Assembly (NCBI GenBank): GCA_917880885.1
Contig: OU862917.1
Span: forward strand, 31,298,104 to 31,362,103
Direction of reading: 5' to 3'
Origin: Limnephilus marmoratus
Lineage: Eukaryota > Arthropoda > Insecta > Trichoptera > Limnephilidae
Length of the DNA stretch: 64,000 bases
The notes beneath the pieces were generated by a model. It did no database searches. It was not told the origin of the DNA and saw only the letters and a list, made by a program, of their open reading frames with translations. Of this stretch, positions 43,476 to 54,908 are shown one piece after another. Both the position numbers and the translations under genes were made by a program. Within the stretch, counting starts at the first letter, position 1; each line of letters starts with the position of its first letter.

Positions 43476-43627
43476 AGTGTATGTTTATATATATGTAGAG
43501 CTGATAAATGATACTGTGTACTGGTGAATGGTCATACACAAAGCAATCTGTTTAGGGTGAATTGCCTATTCTAAAAAGGTGATGGTACTTTGTTAATACT
43601 CCTAGCTTCGGTATAATAATTAGTTAA

Positions 43628-43790
43628 GGGAACGTACCCAAACTACGTGACCAACTTTTTGCAATTTTTAACCCCCCCCCCCCCCCCCGGTGACCAAAAT
43701 CCTAAGGAACCCGCCGCTCATTTGTATGGAGCGTGACCTTTTGAAGACCCCCCCCCCCCCAAAAGTGTCACGTAGTATGGGTACGTTCCC
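43628..43790. mobile_element. MITE present only in the left arm
   Basis: A 163-bp element with termini GGGAACGTACCC(A)ACTACGTGAC and its inverse, about 24 bp, flanked by TAA (43625-43627, 43791-43793). The right arm shows the empty site TAGTTAAATTAATG at the equivalent place (about 51824-51837). TWA target and GGG ends fit PIF/Harbinger. The interior has two long C runs. Confidence 0.92.
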
Positions 43791-45502
43791 TAAATTAATG
43801 CGGTTTTCAGCATTTAGATTTGGTGTAGCCGCCAAGTATCGGATACCAAGAACTATAAAGCTTAGACTCGTCGTCTCTATTAATGAAAATATTGTTCGTG
43901 TTGAAGACATGGTTGCTAATTTCATAAGTAAATACATTAAATACATCTTCAACTGCCATAGCCTCCGCAGGCGAAGAGGAAAATTTGTAATGAAGTTATC
44001 CGCGTCGCACAACATCCTATTCTCTGAAAACTAACACGAGCATCTAAACTACATTAGTAATCCGATTTAATCAACGTCTACAGTGTTGCACTGATTCAAT
44101 AAATGACAGAATGTATCGCTAGGAGAGGACGGAAAATATCAACAGAATTAAAAACTTTTCTCAGCGTGTTGTCTGTACATGGGAAGCTTATGGCGTAGAC
44201 TACGCCAATCCAAGAAAACCATCATCACTGCCAAGGCTGCGTGGATGGCGTCCTTTCCAGAGGCGATCGAATATCCTTCATAAACGACTATTTACATAAA
44301 TTATTTTAAATATCTTTTTCATTTCTTTTCTGTTTTCATTCTATGCATTTATTGTTATTTTGTCTATTTTATAACTCTGCTATTCACTACTCCTATATTC
44401 CTATACGTTCTGGAATGAAATATTATTGATACGTACGCAAGATTCTATGTTGTTAAAACTTGTTATTTGTTCCATATTTTAATTATATAGTTTAATGAGG
44501 AAATAAGATTCTTAAAATTGAAATCCACTGGACTTGATACGTGAAAAATAACTAATAAATAAACGAATTTATAATAATCCAGGGGAAGATAGATTGATGA
44601 ATCCAATCGGAAGAAAGTACATATAAATTATTGACTTAGGCCAAAGATATTCAAATACAATTTCAATGTCTTTGACTTAGGCCCAGCGAATTAAATTATT
44701 GACCAGCGACTGAGAATTCAAATTGCAAAACCCTTGCAACTGTACAGGGCGGTTCCGATGCGAAAGATGGAATTCGTACCAGCATTTTTAATTAATAACT
44801 TAAAATCGGATTTATTTCGTTCAAAATTTCGGACTATGTAATTATTTTATTTTTAAACTATATAAATAAGTGTGTAATATTTTTTTTAATATGTTAGCAT
44901 CTAAGACCGTAAATAAATAGTCAAACTTAAGTATTTTCGTCGAAACACGTGCGCAGATCTTTTTTTAATGATTTTATTTAAACTAAAATTAAAATTATGA
45001 AAAGTAATTTTCCCAGAAAATTTATAGATTTTGATGTGTGTTGTGTAATACATAATTTTGTTTGAAAATTTAACAAATCTGCCAACGACCAACGGTATAA
45101 CCTTATTTTAATAAAGTATGCACAATTTTTCAAAAAAACTTATATTACTAGTTAAAATAACAATCTTTCGAAATCAATTTATATTTTTGTTTTGTAGAAA
45201 AGAGTCGATTCGTCTGGAATTTAATTTAAAAAAGACATTTCCTTCTGTGTTTGGTTATTCCCTCTGAAGAATTCCGACGTATTCTCAGATGCATTCATTA
45301 CATTGAATGGAATATTAGAAGTTATTTTCCTGCAAATAATAAATTCGACCTGCTTCCATATAACATGACTTATAAAGCAATTTGAAAAAAAAAAATATTA
45401 AAAATTAAAACTAGTAAAAAATTCAATAATTACCGAATAATGATCATATATCAAATAGAATATGAGATACGATTTTAGATTTTCACGGCCAAAAATTATT
45501 TT

Positions 45503-45679
45503 GTTATTAGTTTTAGGGGTATTATGCCGTGTTGCACTACCTCCTTCTTTAGCCAACGTTTCGGACAGCGTTGCAGTGTCCATCATCAGGGCAGATGTGA
45601 TGGACACTGCAACGCTGCCGAAACGAAGGCTAAAGAAGGAGGTAGCGCAACACGGCATAATACCCCAAAAACTAATAAC
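45503..45679. mobile_element. Foldback with hammerhead-like core, left arm only
   Basis: Termini GTTATTAGTTTTAGGGG and its inverse. Minus strand: CTGATGA (45583-45589), stem GGACA/TGTCC, then GAAAC (45558-45562) and GTTGGCTAAAGAAGGAG. The plus-strand copy is damaged (TGTGATGG, GCTGCCGAAAC). Same family as 14812-15041; even the flank TTTTCACGGCC is shared. The right arm of palindrome 1 lacks it at about 50125-50135. Confidence 0.8.
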
Positions 45680-46299
45680 AAATAGCATATATTTATTTTC
45701 TTCCAGTAGTGAATAGGCACTCGTGAGTTACTATGGTAGATGTTCTTGTTTGAGCCACTTAATCATTTAACCTGACTTCTGAGTTCCATGTCAACCAAAG
45801 CAAACCCTTTTAGACAAATCCCTCCAAAGCTTTTATTGACAATTTGCTAAAATGTTTGCTTATTGGCGTCCGGCCGAGGGTTGGTCCCGCATTACGCGAC
45901 AAGGGAGAGCGGGAGGTTAAAACTTTAAATGCATTTTAATGAATGGCTTATTCCACTTAGTGGATTAGGAGGCTGTGACCGATGTGAATGGGGGATGACA
46001 TGCCGTGAAGAGGGATGAAAGGGGTGAGGTTCATTCAACGTTTTGTGTACATATGCAAATATAGACATTAAACATACATATTTAAGTAGCTCTGACGAAA
46101 TGTGTATTACAAGAAGTAACTGCATACTGGGGTGCAATACTTTTTGGGAAGAACTTAGCAATCATACAAAAAATATGGTAAATAATTCAAGATGATACTA
46201 AAATAATGGAAGTATGAGATTAAAGAAAATTAGATTAGACACTAGAAATTAGAGTCTGCGACCGTTACCTTTTTGTAACCTCTTTTATATTTAATAATA

Positions 46300-46350
46300 A
46301 TAATTGGATTATTTGTATAGCGCCGTTTTTGTGAAAAATAACCTCAACCT
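46300..46350. repeat. LINE tail sequence
   Basis: AATTGGATTATTTGTATAGC and GCCGTTTTTGTGAAAAATA match the tail at 4735-4785. Mirrored in the right arm at 49443-49498. Confidence 0.6.
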
Positions 46351-46383
46351 TTGGAGTTATTCATATTTTCTTCTTCTATAATT

Positions 46384-46672
46384 AAATAATAACCATTTGC
46401 ATAGCCGTCCGGCCAGCCACACAGTTTGAGCAACTCAAAGCAGATCGGAAGAGACTGGTTGAGGGAGAATTTTTGATTTCTCCAACAGGACTCGGAACAT
46501 CGCTCTTCACCTCAGTGGGAGGAATAGATTCATACCCACCCTTTATACCTTTTTTCTTTCCAGAACTTCCTCTCCTTCCTTTCTTAAAAAGGACCTCTAC
46601 ACAGCATCCCCAAAGATGACTTAGGTTCTGAGGGGTTATTTCCTTGAGGGTAGCTTTGTAAAAAAACATTTC
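46384..46672 (-). mobile_element. SINE-1 copy in palindrome-1 left arm
   Basis: Minus orientation: the SINE-1 tail (ATCCCCAAAGATGAC, then TTAGGTTCTGAGGGG) and middle (GAGGGAGAATTTTTGATTTC). The mirror copy is at 49128-49412; the 95-codon frames over the two are identical in sequence but not evidently coding. Confidence 0.75.
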
Positions 46673-46948
46673 AATTACGCGCGGTTTTCTGATACGAGTG
46701 TTTTCAAATAATTTTTGTACAACGTATATACGTTCTTATACATGACTTTAAGAGGCTTTAATAAATATATGGAGAGCAACCAACTTAACATCCAAATCGA
46801 AATCGTCGCTTACTGTCATTGATTTTTCGATTTTATTAAAAAAAAATTATGTTCTATTTGACTAAACATCAAAAAGTCAACGTAACATCGATTTGACTAA
46901 AACATCGATTTGACTAAACATCAAAAAGTTAACATAACGTCACTTTGG

Positions 46949-47374
46949 TTGCAAAGTACCACCACTTTTGCGAAAAAAATATTACGCAAAAAAATATTAC
47001 GCACACCTATATTACGCAGAATGTATTTAATACCATGTTGGACGCCAATTACTATTTATAACTTATAGTATTTCACGGGGGTGCCAATCATTGGGTTAAT
47101 TTTGGGGACCCGCATTGAACTTTATAATCCGCAGCGTTGATAATTATTTTAACACCATCTCTTTTTCCAAAAATTCGTCAAAAAATAACGCGAGGCTAAC
47201 CTTAATATAATTCGGCAAAAAATGACGAAATATTTAATAACTTTTAAGTTATTAATGTACTTATGTATTTACTTTTTTGAAAACATGTTTTTTTTTTACT
47301 TTAAAAAACATATACTCCGTAGCCCAACATAAATATTCAATCAGGTAAAATGCCCATATATATTCAGGTTGTTC
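46949..47374. other. Palindrome-1 spacer, AT-rich part
   Basis: No feature beyond two short AAAAAATATTACGCA repeats near 46975 and 46990. Confidence 0.35.
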
Positions 47375-48118
47375 TTAATAATTCGCTACGTATGGTGACT
47401 TAGCAGGGGTGCCCGGGTTCGTGAAGTGAAGTTTGTCCAGATCTGGGCGGCCAATACATCTGCCCACCTGCTTCGTAGTGGGCAGGATCGAGATGGTTGA
47501 GAAAGAACTTTTATCCTCCAGCCAGAATCTCTCGGCCCATCGCCTTGCACTGCAATTGGAGGGATGGATTCATATAAATTCATTTATTCATTTAAAATTT
47601 GGGAGGCGGGAATGGGTACCGCCGCCCCGGGAACCTTTATTGGATAACCAACACCTCTGCCATAGGCCACCCTAAGTGGTTCGCTACGTTTGGTGATTTA
47701 GCAGGAGTGCCCGGGTTCATGGGGTGAGGTTTGTCTAGGTCTCAGAGGCGGATGACCAAGATACACTGAACCCCAGATTCCTACTCACCCCTTAAACCCT
47801 TTTCCTTCCCAGATCTCCCCTCTCCTTCCTTTCCTTAAACCTCCACACAGCATCCCCAGAGATGACATAAGCCCTGAGGGAAATTATTTTCCTCAGGGCC
47901 TCCTGTGTGGAGCTCATGTAAAAAAATATATATGTCCGTCACTCCTCGACTGAATCCCAGATTCCTACCCACCCCTCATACCTTCATACTCTACATTCCT
48001 TCCCAGAACTTCCTCTCCTTCTTTTCCTTAAAAAAACCTCCACACAGCATCCCCTAAGACGACATAGGCCCAGAGGGAAATTATTTTCCTTAGGGCCTCC
48101 TGTGTGAGGCTAATGTAA
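47375..48118 (+). mobile_element. Three SINE-1 copies in a row
   Basis: 47375-47575 is a middle segment (GCTACGTATGGTGACTTAGC, GGGGTGCCCGGGTTCGTG). 47597-47928 is nearly complete (GGAGGCGGGAATGGGTACCG to GTGGAGCTCATGTAAAAAA). 47930-48118 is a tail-only copy (CCCAGATTCCTACCCACCC to CTCCTGTGTGAGGC). All are in the same orientation. A tail-only copy directly after a full copy suggests insertion into the A-rich end. Confidence 0.85.
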
Positions 48119-48374
48119 AAATAATAATAATACAAGCATCTTTGGACAGAGAAATATTAAATTTCATGCCACGAAACTATGTAATTCCCTACCAAATCAA
48201 ACGAAAAAATGGCAGAAATGAATTTAGTTGAAACTAAAGTAAAAACAAAACTTAGAGAACAGAGTTATAATCAACTTGCAAACATTATGAAGACAATGCA
48301 AATACAAATCCAAACTAAACAGGAAAATATAAAAGCTTAGGCCGCCTCAGAACAGGAAACTGACGCACGTGTAA
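48119..48374. other. Spacer sequence with short A-rich frames
   Basis: A short frame (KWQK*I*LKLK region) without a recognised domain. GCACGTGTAAATGGATAAC at about 48365 recurs in palindrome 2 at 53346. Confidence 0.35.
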
Positions 48375-48590
48375 ATGGATAACAGAACTAAAATTTTAAT
48401 TTATCTAATAATACGGCGGCTTAACAAACGTATCAAAAGATGTCACGAACATTGGATTCACCCATTTACAGCATTGAGACCTATGAAAGGATTTTTCTTT
48501 ATAAAACATCAAGAGCTGCGAAAATACAATAAAAAGTTTTTTGGGTATTACAGAATGACAAAAAATCATTTGATAATTTACTACAACTAG
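48375..48590 (+). pseudogene. PIF/Harbinger transposase, N-terminal fragment
   Basis: 71 codons from ATG 48375: RRLNKRIKRCHEHWIHPFTA then LRPMKGFFFIKHQELRKYNK and KFFGYYRMTKNHLIIYYN. The pattern RRRxxRRxWVHPxxxxRxxxGxFxxLxxxLRxxxxKFFxYFRM is the N-terminus of PIF/Harbinger transposases. The catalytic DDE domain is missing. It is followed by a CpG-rich transposon end (48606-48842). Confidence 0.72.
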
Positions 48591-48605
48591 TTGGTTCAAC
48601 TAATG

Positions 48606-48842
48606 TGAAACGCGCGAATTTTATTCCGCAGTGCGGCCATAGCCATACTATTTCATACTGCACAAAATATTCGTGCGGAAATAAATCCGCACCGCATCGC
48701 GTTCAATTTGCATCAAACCACAGAATTTTTTTTCGCGCGTTTTTTTTACCGCCAGTGCGGATAGCCCTACAAGATCTCATGTGTCACAGAATGTTGCGAA
48801 AAAAAAACGCGCGGTGAAATATCGCTGTGCGGACAGGCTCTA
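48606..48842 (+). mobile_element. PIF/Harbinger right end
   Basis: CpG-rich segment from GTGAAACGCGCGAATTTTAT to GCTGTGCGGACAGGCTC, followed by TAA. Near-identical copies lie in palindrome 2 at 52172-52410 (minus) and 54064-54303 (plus), there followed by TTA. Together with the transposase fragment upstream this is one deleted PIF element. Its left terminus was not pinned down. Confidence 0.65.
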
Positions 48843-48846
48843 AGAG

Positions 48847-51800
48847 CCAAAGTGACGTTATGTTAACTTTTTGATGTTTAGTCAAATCGATGTTTTAGTC
48901 AAATCGATGTTACGTTGACTTTTTGATGTTTAGTCAAATAGAACATCATTTTTTTTTTAATAAAATCGAAAAATCAATGACAGTAAGCGACGATTTCGAT
49001 TTGGATGTTAAGTTGGTTGCTCTCCATATATTTATTAAAGCCTCTTAAAGTCATGTATAAGAACGTATATAAGTTGTACAAAAATTATTTGAAAACACTC
49101 GTATCAGAAAACCGCGCGTAATTGAAATGTTTTTTTACAAAGCTACCCTCAAGGAAATAACCCCTCAGAACCTAAGTCATCTTTGGGGATGCTGTGTAGA
49201 GGTCCTTTTTAAGAAAGGAAGGAGAGGAAGTTCTGGAAAGAAAAAAGGTATAAAGGGTGGGTATGAATCTATTCCTCCCACTGAGGTGAAGAGCGATGTT
49301 CCGAGTCCTGTTGGAGAAATCAAAAATTCTCCCTCAACCAGTCTCTTCCGATCTGCTTTGAGTTGCTCAAACTGTGTGGCTGGCCGGACTGCTATGCAAA
49401 TGGTTATTATTTAATTATAGAAGAAGAAAATATGAATAACTCCAAAGGTTGAGGTTATTTTTCACAAAAACGGCGCTATACAAATAATCCAATTATTATT
49501 ATTAAATATAAAAGAGGTTACAAAAAGGTAACGGTCGCAGACTCTAATTTCTAGTGTCTAATCTAATTTTCTTTAATCTCATACTTCCATTATTTTAGTA
49601 TCATCTTGAATTATTTGCCATATTTTTTGTATGATTGCTAAGTTCTTCCCAAAAAGTATTGCACCCCAGTATGCAGTTACTTCTTGTAATATCTCACAGC
49701 ACGTTTCGTTAGAGCTACTTAAATATGTATGTTTAATGTCTATATTTGCATATGTACACAAAACGTTGAATGAACCCCACCCCTTTCATCCCTCTTCACG
49801 GCATGTCATCCCCCATTCACATCGGTCACAGCCTCCTAATCCACTAAGTGGAATAAGCCATTCATTAAAATGCATTTAAAGTTTTAACCTCCCGCTCTCC
49901 CTTGTCGCGTAATGCGGGACCAACCCTCGGCCGGACGCCAATAAGCAAACATTTTAGCAAATTGTCAATAAAAGCTTTGGAGGGATTTGTCTAAAAGGGT
50001 TTGCTTTGGTTGACATGGAACTCAGAAGTCAGGTTAAATGATTAAGTGGCTCAAACAAGAACATCTACCATAGTAACTCACGAGTGCCTATTCACTACTG
50101 GAAGAAAATAAATATATGCTATTTGTTAAAATAATTTTTGGCCGTGAAAATCTAAAATCGTATCTCATATACTATTTGATATATGATCATTATTCGGTAA
50201 TTATTGAATTTTTTACTAGTTTTAATTTTTAATATTTTTTTTTCAAATTGTTTTTTAAGTCATGTTATATGGAAGCAGGTCGAATTTATTATTTGCAGGA
50301 AAATAACTTCTAATATTCTATTCAATGTAATGAATGTATCTGAGAATACGTGGGAATTCTTCAGAGGGAATAACCAAACACAGAAGGAAATGTCTTTTTT
50401 AAATTAAATTCCAGACGAATCGACTCTTTTCTACAAAACAAAAATATAAATTGATTTCGAAAGATTGTTATTTTAACTAGTCATATAAGTTTTTTTGAAA
50501 AATTGTGCATACTTTATTAAAATAAGGTTATACCGTTGGTCGTTGGCAGATTTGTTAAATTTTCAAACAAAATTATGTATTACACAACACACATCAAAAT
50601 CTATAAATTTTCTGGGAAAATTACTTTTCATAATTTTAATTTTAGTTTAAATAAAATCATTAAAAAAAGATCTGCGCACGTGTTTCGACGAAAATACTTA
50701 AGTTTGACTATTTATTTACGGTCTTAGATGCTAACATATTAAAAAAAATATTACACACTTATATAGTTTAAAAATAAAATAATTACATAGTCCGAAATTT
50801 TGAACGAAATAAATCCGATTTTAAGTTATTAATTAAAAATGCTGGTACGAATTCCATCTTTCGCATCGGAACCGCCCTGTACAGTTGCAAGGGTTTTGCA
50901 ATTTCAATTCTCAGTCGCTGGTCAATAATTTAATTCGCTGGGCCTAAGTCAAATATATTGAAATATAAAATATCTTTGGCCTAAGTCAATAATTTATACT
51001 TTCTTCCGATTGGATTCATCAATCTATCTTCCCCTGGATTATTATAAATTCGTTTATTTATTAGTTATTTTTCACGTATCAAGTCCAGTGGATTTCAATT
51101 TTAAGAATCTTATTTCCTCATTAAACTATATAATTAAAATATGGAACAAATAACAAGTTTTAACAACATAGAATCTTGCGTACGCATCAATAATATTTCA
51201 TTCCAGAACGTATAGGAATATAGGAGTAGTGAATAGCAGAGTTATAAAATAGACAAAATAACAATAAATGCATAGAATGAAAACAGAAAAGAAATGAAAA
51301 AGATATTTAAAATAATTTATGTAAATAGTCGTTTATGAAGGATATTCGATCGCCTCTGGAAAGGACGCCATCCACGCAGCCTTGGCAGTGATGATGGTTT
51401 TCTTGGATTGGCGTAGTCTACGCCATAAGCTTCCCATGTACAGACAACACGCTGAGAAAAGTTTTTAATTCTGTTGATATTTTCCGTCCTCTCCTAGCGA
51501 TACATTCTGTCATTTATTGAATCAGTGCAACACTGTAGACGTTGATTAAATCGGATTACTAATGTAGTTTAGATGCTCGTGTTAGTTTTCAGAGAATAGG
51601 ATGTTGTGCGACGCGGATAACTTCATTACAAATTTTCCTCTTCGCCTGCGGAGGCTATGGCAGTTGAAGATGTATTTAATGTATTTACTTATGAAATTAG
51701 CAACCATGTCTTCAATACGAACAATATTTTCATTAATAGAGACGACGAGTCTAAGCTTTATAGTTCTTGGTATCCGATACTTGGCGGCTACATCAAATCT

Positions 51801-51861
51801 AAATGCTGAAAACCGCATTAATTTAACTAATTATTATACCGAAGCTAGGAGTATTAACAAA
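48847..51861 (-). repeat. Palindrome 1, right arm
   Basis: Inverted copy of 43589-46948 without the two insertions. A small indel differs near 49690 (ATATCTCACAGCACG) relative to 46100. Its outer end coincides with the outer end of palindrome 2. Confidence 0.95.
49128..49412 (+). mobile_element. SINE-1 copy in palindrome-1 right arm
   Basis: Mirror of 46384-46672. Confidence 0.75.
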
Positions 51862-53225
51862 CAATCATTTAAAAGGGCAGGATTTATTTCACGAGTTAAT
51901 TAAAGTGTTTTTAATACTCGTGAATATTTTGAAATTGTTATTTGATACGATATAATTAACAGATAAAAACTGAATGACCGAAAGTAATTAAGCAAAGTTG
52001 TTGATTTTGTACAGCTCATTAATATGAAATCAAATAATATTTTACATGGAAGTGTCAGTGCTAATCAGTTTTTTTTTTAGCTCTATAGAGAAGATTGTAC
52101 ACGATGTACGTACAAAGCATAATATACGAATAATGCTGCACCACGCTGCAGTTTCCAACACTCCTTCTTAAGGGCCTGTCCGCACAGCGATTTTTAACCG
52201 CGCGTTTTTTTTTCGCAACATTCTGTGACACATGGGATCTTAAAGGGCTATCCGCACTGGCGGTAAAAAAAACGCGCGAAAAAAAATTCTGTGGTTTGAT
52301 GCAAATTGAACGCGATGCGGTGCGGATTTATTTCCGCGCGAATATTTTGTGCAGTATGAAATAGTATGGCCATGGCCGCACTGCGGAATAAAATTCGCGC
52401 GTTTCACATCAGTTGTGCTAGGGCGCTGCTACTAACAGGATGTCGCGCGCTTCTTCTCCCACCCGATCGGCGAGCGCATAGGAATTACCAGAAAATTGGT
52501 GGGTGGAGGGTTTTTTTTAACGAAAGGAAGGATAGGCTGTTCTGAGTGAGAGGCTTGAGTAGGAATCTGGGGACCAATGTGTCCACGGATGTATGAATCC
52601 ATCCCTTTTTTAGTGAGGTGTGCAAGGCGAAGGGCCGAGAGAGCCCTGATGGAGAGGTCAAAAGATCTTTACCAATCCGGACCCATGCATCCGCTGCCAA
52701 CACCTAGAGAGACATCATCCCATTAACCGCTATTAAGTCAACAAATATCGCCAACCACTTTGGGTGACCCATCGCGGAGGTGTTGATCATCCAATAAATG
52801 GTTCTCGGGGCGGCGGACCCAACTCCTAAATTGACGATGTAGCAAGTTCAGGAGAACCTAGTGGTAATGCAGTACTCTCTCAGTAATCCGCTGCTCTTTT
52901 ACCAGCTAACCTAGAGCGAATCATTGAAACCCTTTTGGTAAAACATTAAACGAGCGGTTAAGCGAACAATAAAAGGAATAAAGTTTCCTTTAGGAGTGAA
53001 CCCATAAAGTTATTGTTACAGTTTTGTTATTATTGAACCGTGTCATACTTGCAATTTTATTGAAACCAAAATAAAGACTAATTGATATTATGCATTTTAT
53101 TTGATTATCTGTTATCCATTTACACGTGCTTCTTAGCCGAGAACTATATTATAATGACAAAAATCGCGCGAAATTTTATTCGCAGTGCGTACTAGTTGTA
53201 ATTTCGATCGCGGAATATTATAAGC
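51862..53225 (+). repeat. Palindrome 2, left arm
   Basis: Reverse complement of 53249-54611 with only a handful of differences. From outside inwards it holds unassigned AT-rich sequence, the PIF end (52172-52410, minus), a SINE-1 copy (52490-52830, minus), a tRNA-like GGTTAGCTGGTAAAAGAGC stretch (about 52900) and AT-rich inner sequence. Confidence 0.95.
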
Positions 53226-53248
53226 GATATTTCACGTTTTAAATTCTC
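53226..53248. repeat. Palindrome 2 centre
   Basis: A roughly 23-bp unpaired centre between two CG-rich inner ends (GATCGCGGAATAT..ATATTCCGCGATC), with the palindrome axis near 53237. With so short a loop the structure could extrude as a cruciform. Confidence 0.85.
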
Positions 53249-54611
53249 GCGTATTATATTCCGCGATCGAAATTACAACTAGTACGCACTGCGAATAAAA
53301 TTTCGCGCGATTTTTGTCATTATAATATAGTTCTCGGCTAAGAAGCACGTGTAAATGGATAACAGATAATCAAATAAAATGCATAATATCAATTAGTCTT
53401 TATTTTGGTTTCAATAAAATTGCAAGTATGACACGGTTCAATAATAGCAAAACTGTAACAATAACTTTATGGGTTCACTCCTAAAGGAAACTTTATTCCT
53501 TTTATTGTTCGCTTAACCGCTCGTTTAATGTTTTACCAAAAGGGTTTCAATGATTCGCTCTAGGTTAGCTGGTAATAGAGCAGCGGATTACTGAGAGAGT
53601 ACTGCATTACCACTAGGTTCTCCTGAACTTGCTACATCGTCAATTTAGGAGTTGGGTCCGCCGCCCCGAGAACCATTTATTGGATGATCAACACCTCCGC
53701 GATGGGTCACCCAAAGTGGTTGGCGATATTTGTTGACTTAATAGCGGTTAATGGGATGATGTCTCTCTAGGTGTTGGCAGCGGATGCATGGGTCCGGATT
53801 GGTAAAGATCTTTTGACCTCTCCATCAGGGCTCTCTCGGCCCTTCGCCTTGCACACCTCACTAAAAAAGGGATGGATTCATACATCCGTGGACACATTGG
53901 TCCCCAGATTCCTACTCAAGCCTCTCACTCAGAACAGCCTATCCTTCCTTTCGTTAAAAAAAACCCTCCACCCACCAATTTTCTGGTAATTCCTATGCGC
54001 TCGCCGATCGGGTGGGAGAAGAAGCGCGCGACATCCTGTTAGTAGCAGCGCCCTAGCACAACTGATGTGAAACGCGCGAATTTTATTCCGCAGTGCGGCC
54101 ATGGCCATACTATTTCATACTGCACAAAATATTCGCGCGGAAATAAATCCGCACCGCATCGCGTTCAATTTGCATCAAACCACAGAATTTTTTTTCGCGC
54201 GTTTTTTTTACCGCCAGTGCGGATAGCCCTATAAGATCCCATGTGTCACAGAATGTTGCGAAAAAAAAACGCGCGGTTAAAAATCGCTGTGCGGACAGGC
54301 CCTTAGAAGGAGTGTTGGAAACTGCAGCGTGGTGCAGCATTATTCGTATATTATGCTTTGTACGTACATCGTGTACAATCTTCTCTATAGAGCTAAAAAA
54401 AAAACTGATTAGCACTGACACTTCCATGTAAAATATTATTTGATTTCATATTAATGAGCTGTACAAAATCAACAACTTTGCTTAATTACTTTCGGTCATT
54501 CAGTTTTTATCTGTTAATTATATCGTATCAAATAACAATTTCAAAATATTCACGAGTATTAAAAACACTTTAATTAACTCGTGAAATAAATCCTGCCCTT
54601 TTAAATGATTG
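53249..54611 (-). repeat. Palindrome 2, right arm
   Basis: Mirror of the left arm, ending at TTTTAAATGATTG (54611). Includes SINE-1 at 53643-53985 (plus) and the PIF end at 54064-54303 (plus). GCACGTGTAAATGGATAAC at 53346 followed by CAGATAATC corresponds to the start codon region of the PIF fragment at 48375, broken by a stop. Confidence 0.95.
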
Positions 54612-54908
54612 ATCACACTAATGTAAACAAGCAATACTGTGAGGTCAAACAGATCAAAGCCCGACCGGAAAATTCGATATGACTGAGTCACTGAGTGCAG
54701 GCGCAAAAATATAATCAGTTAATCCCTTCAACACATATTCGAACAATATTAAAAGACTTGTTGATGTTTGTCATTCAAACTGCCCTTCAGAGATGGGGCC
54801 ATATTATTTAATGTAAACAACTTGGACGAGGACGAATTTAAAGGAAGTGTTTCTGGAAAATTACATACTTAGATTTTTTATATGTAATGTTAATATCATT
54901 ATCATTAT
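54612..54908. other. Unassigned stretch
   Basis: AT-rich, nothing seen; an ATCATTATC run at 54896-54912. Confidence 0.3.

Larger units (their letters stand above)
43589..46948 (+). repeat. Palindrome 1, left arm
   Basis: The reverse complement matches 48847-51861 along the whole length with about one difference per hundred bases by eye. It is longer than the right arm by about 345 bp, almost all due to two insertions (43628-43790 and 45503-45679). It contains a plus-strand ORF end (EAYGVDYANPRKPSSLPRLR, GWRPFQRRSNILHKRLFT, about 44180-44300) of unknown family, a block related to 1290-1965, a LINE tail and a minus-oriented SINE-1. Confidence 0.95.

Noticed and set aside
46384..49412. Identical 95-codon frames in both arms as a conserved gene
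   Set aside because: They lie over SINE-1 copies and are identical because the arms are inverted copies, not because of selection.
43589..54611. Polinton/Maverick or other large DNA virus-like element with long TIRs
   Set aside because: No polymerase, integrase, ATPase or capsid motif was seen between the arms; the spacer holds SINEs and a PIF fragment only.
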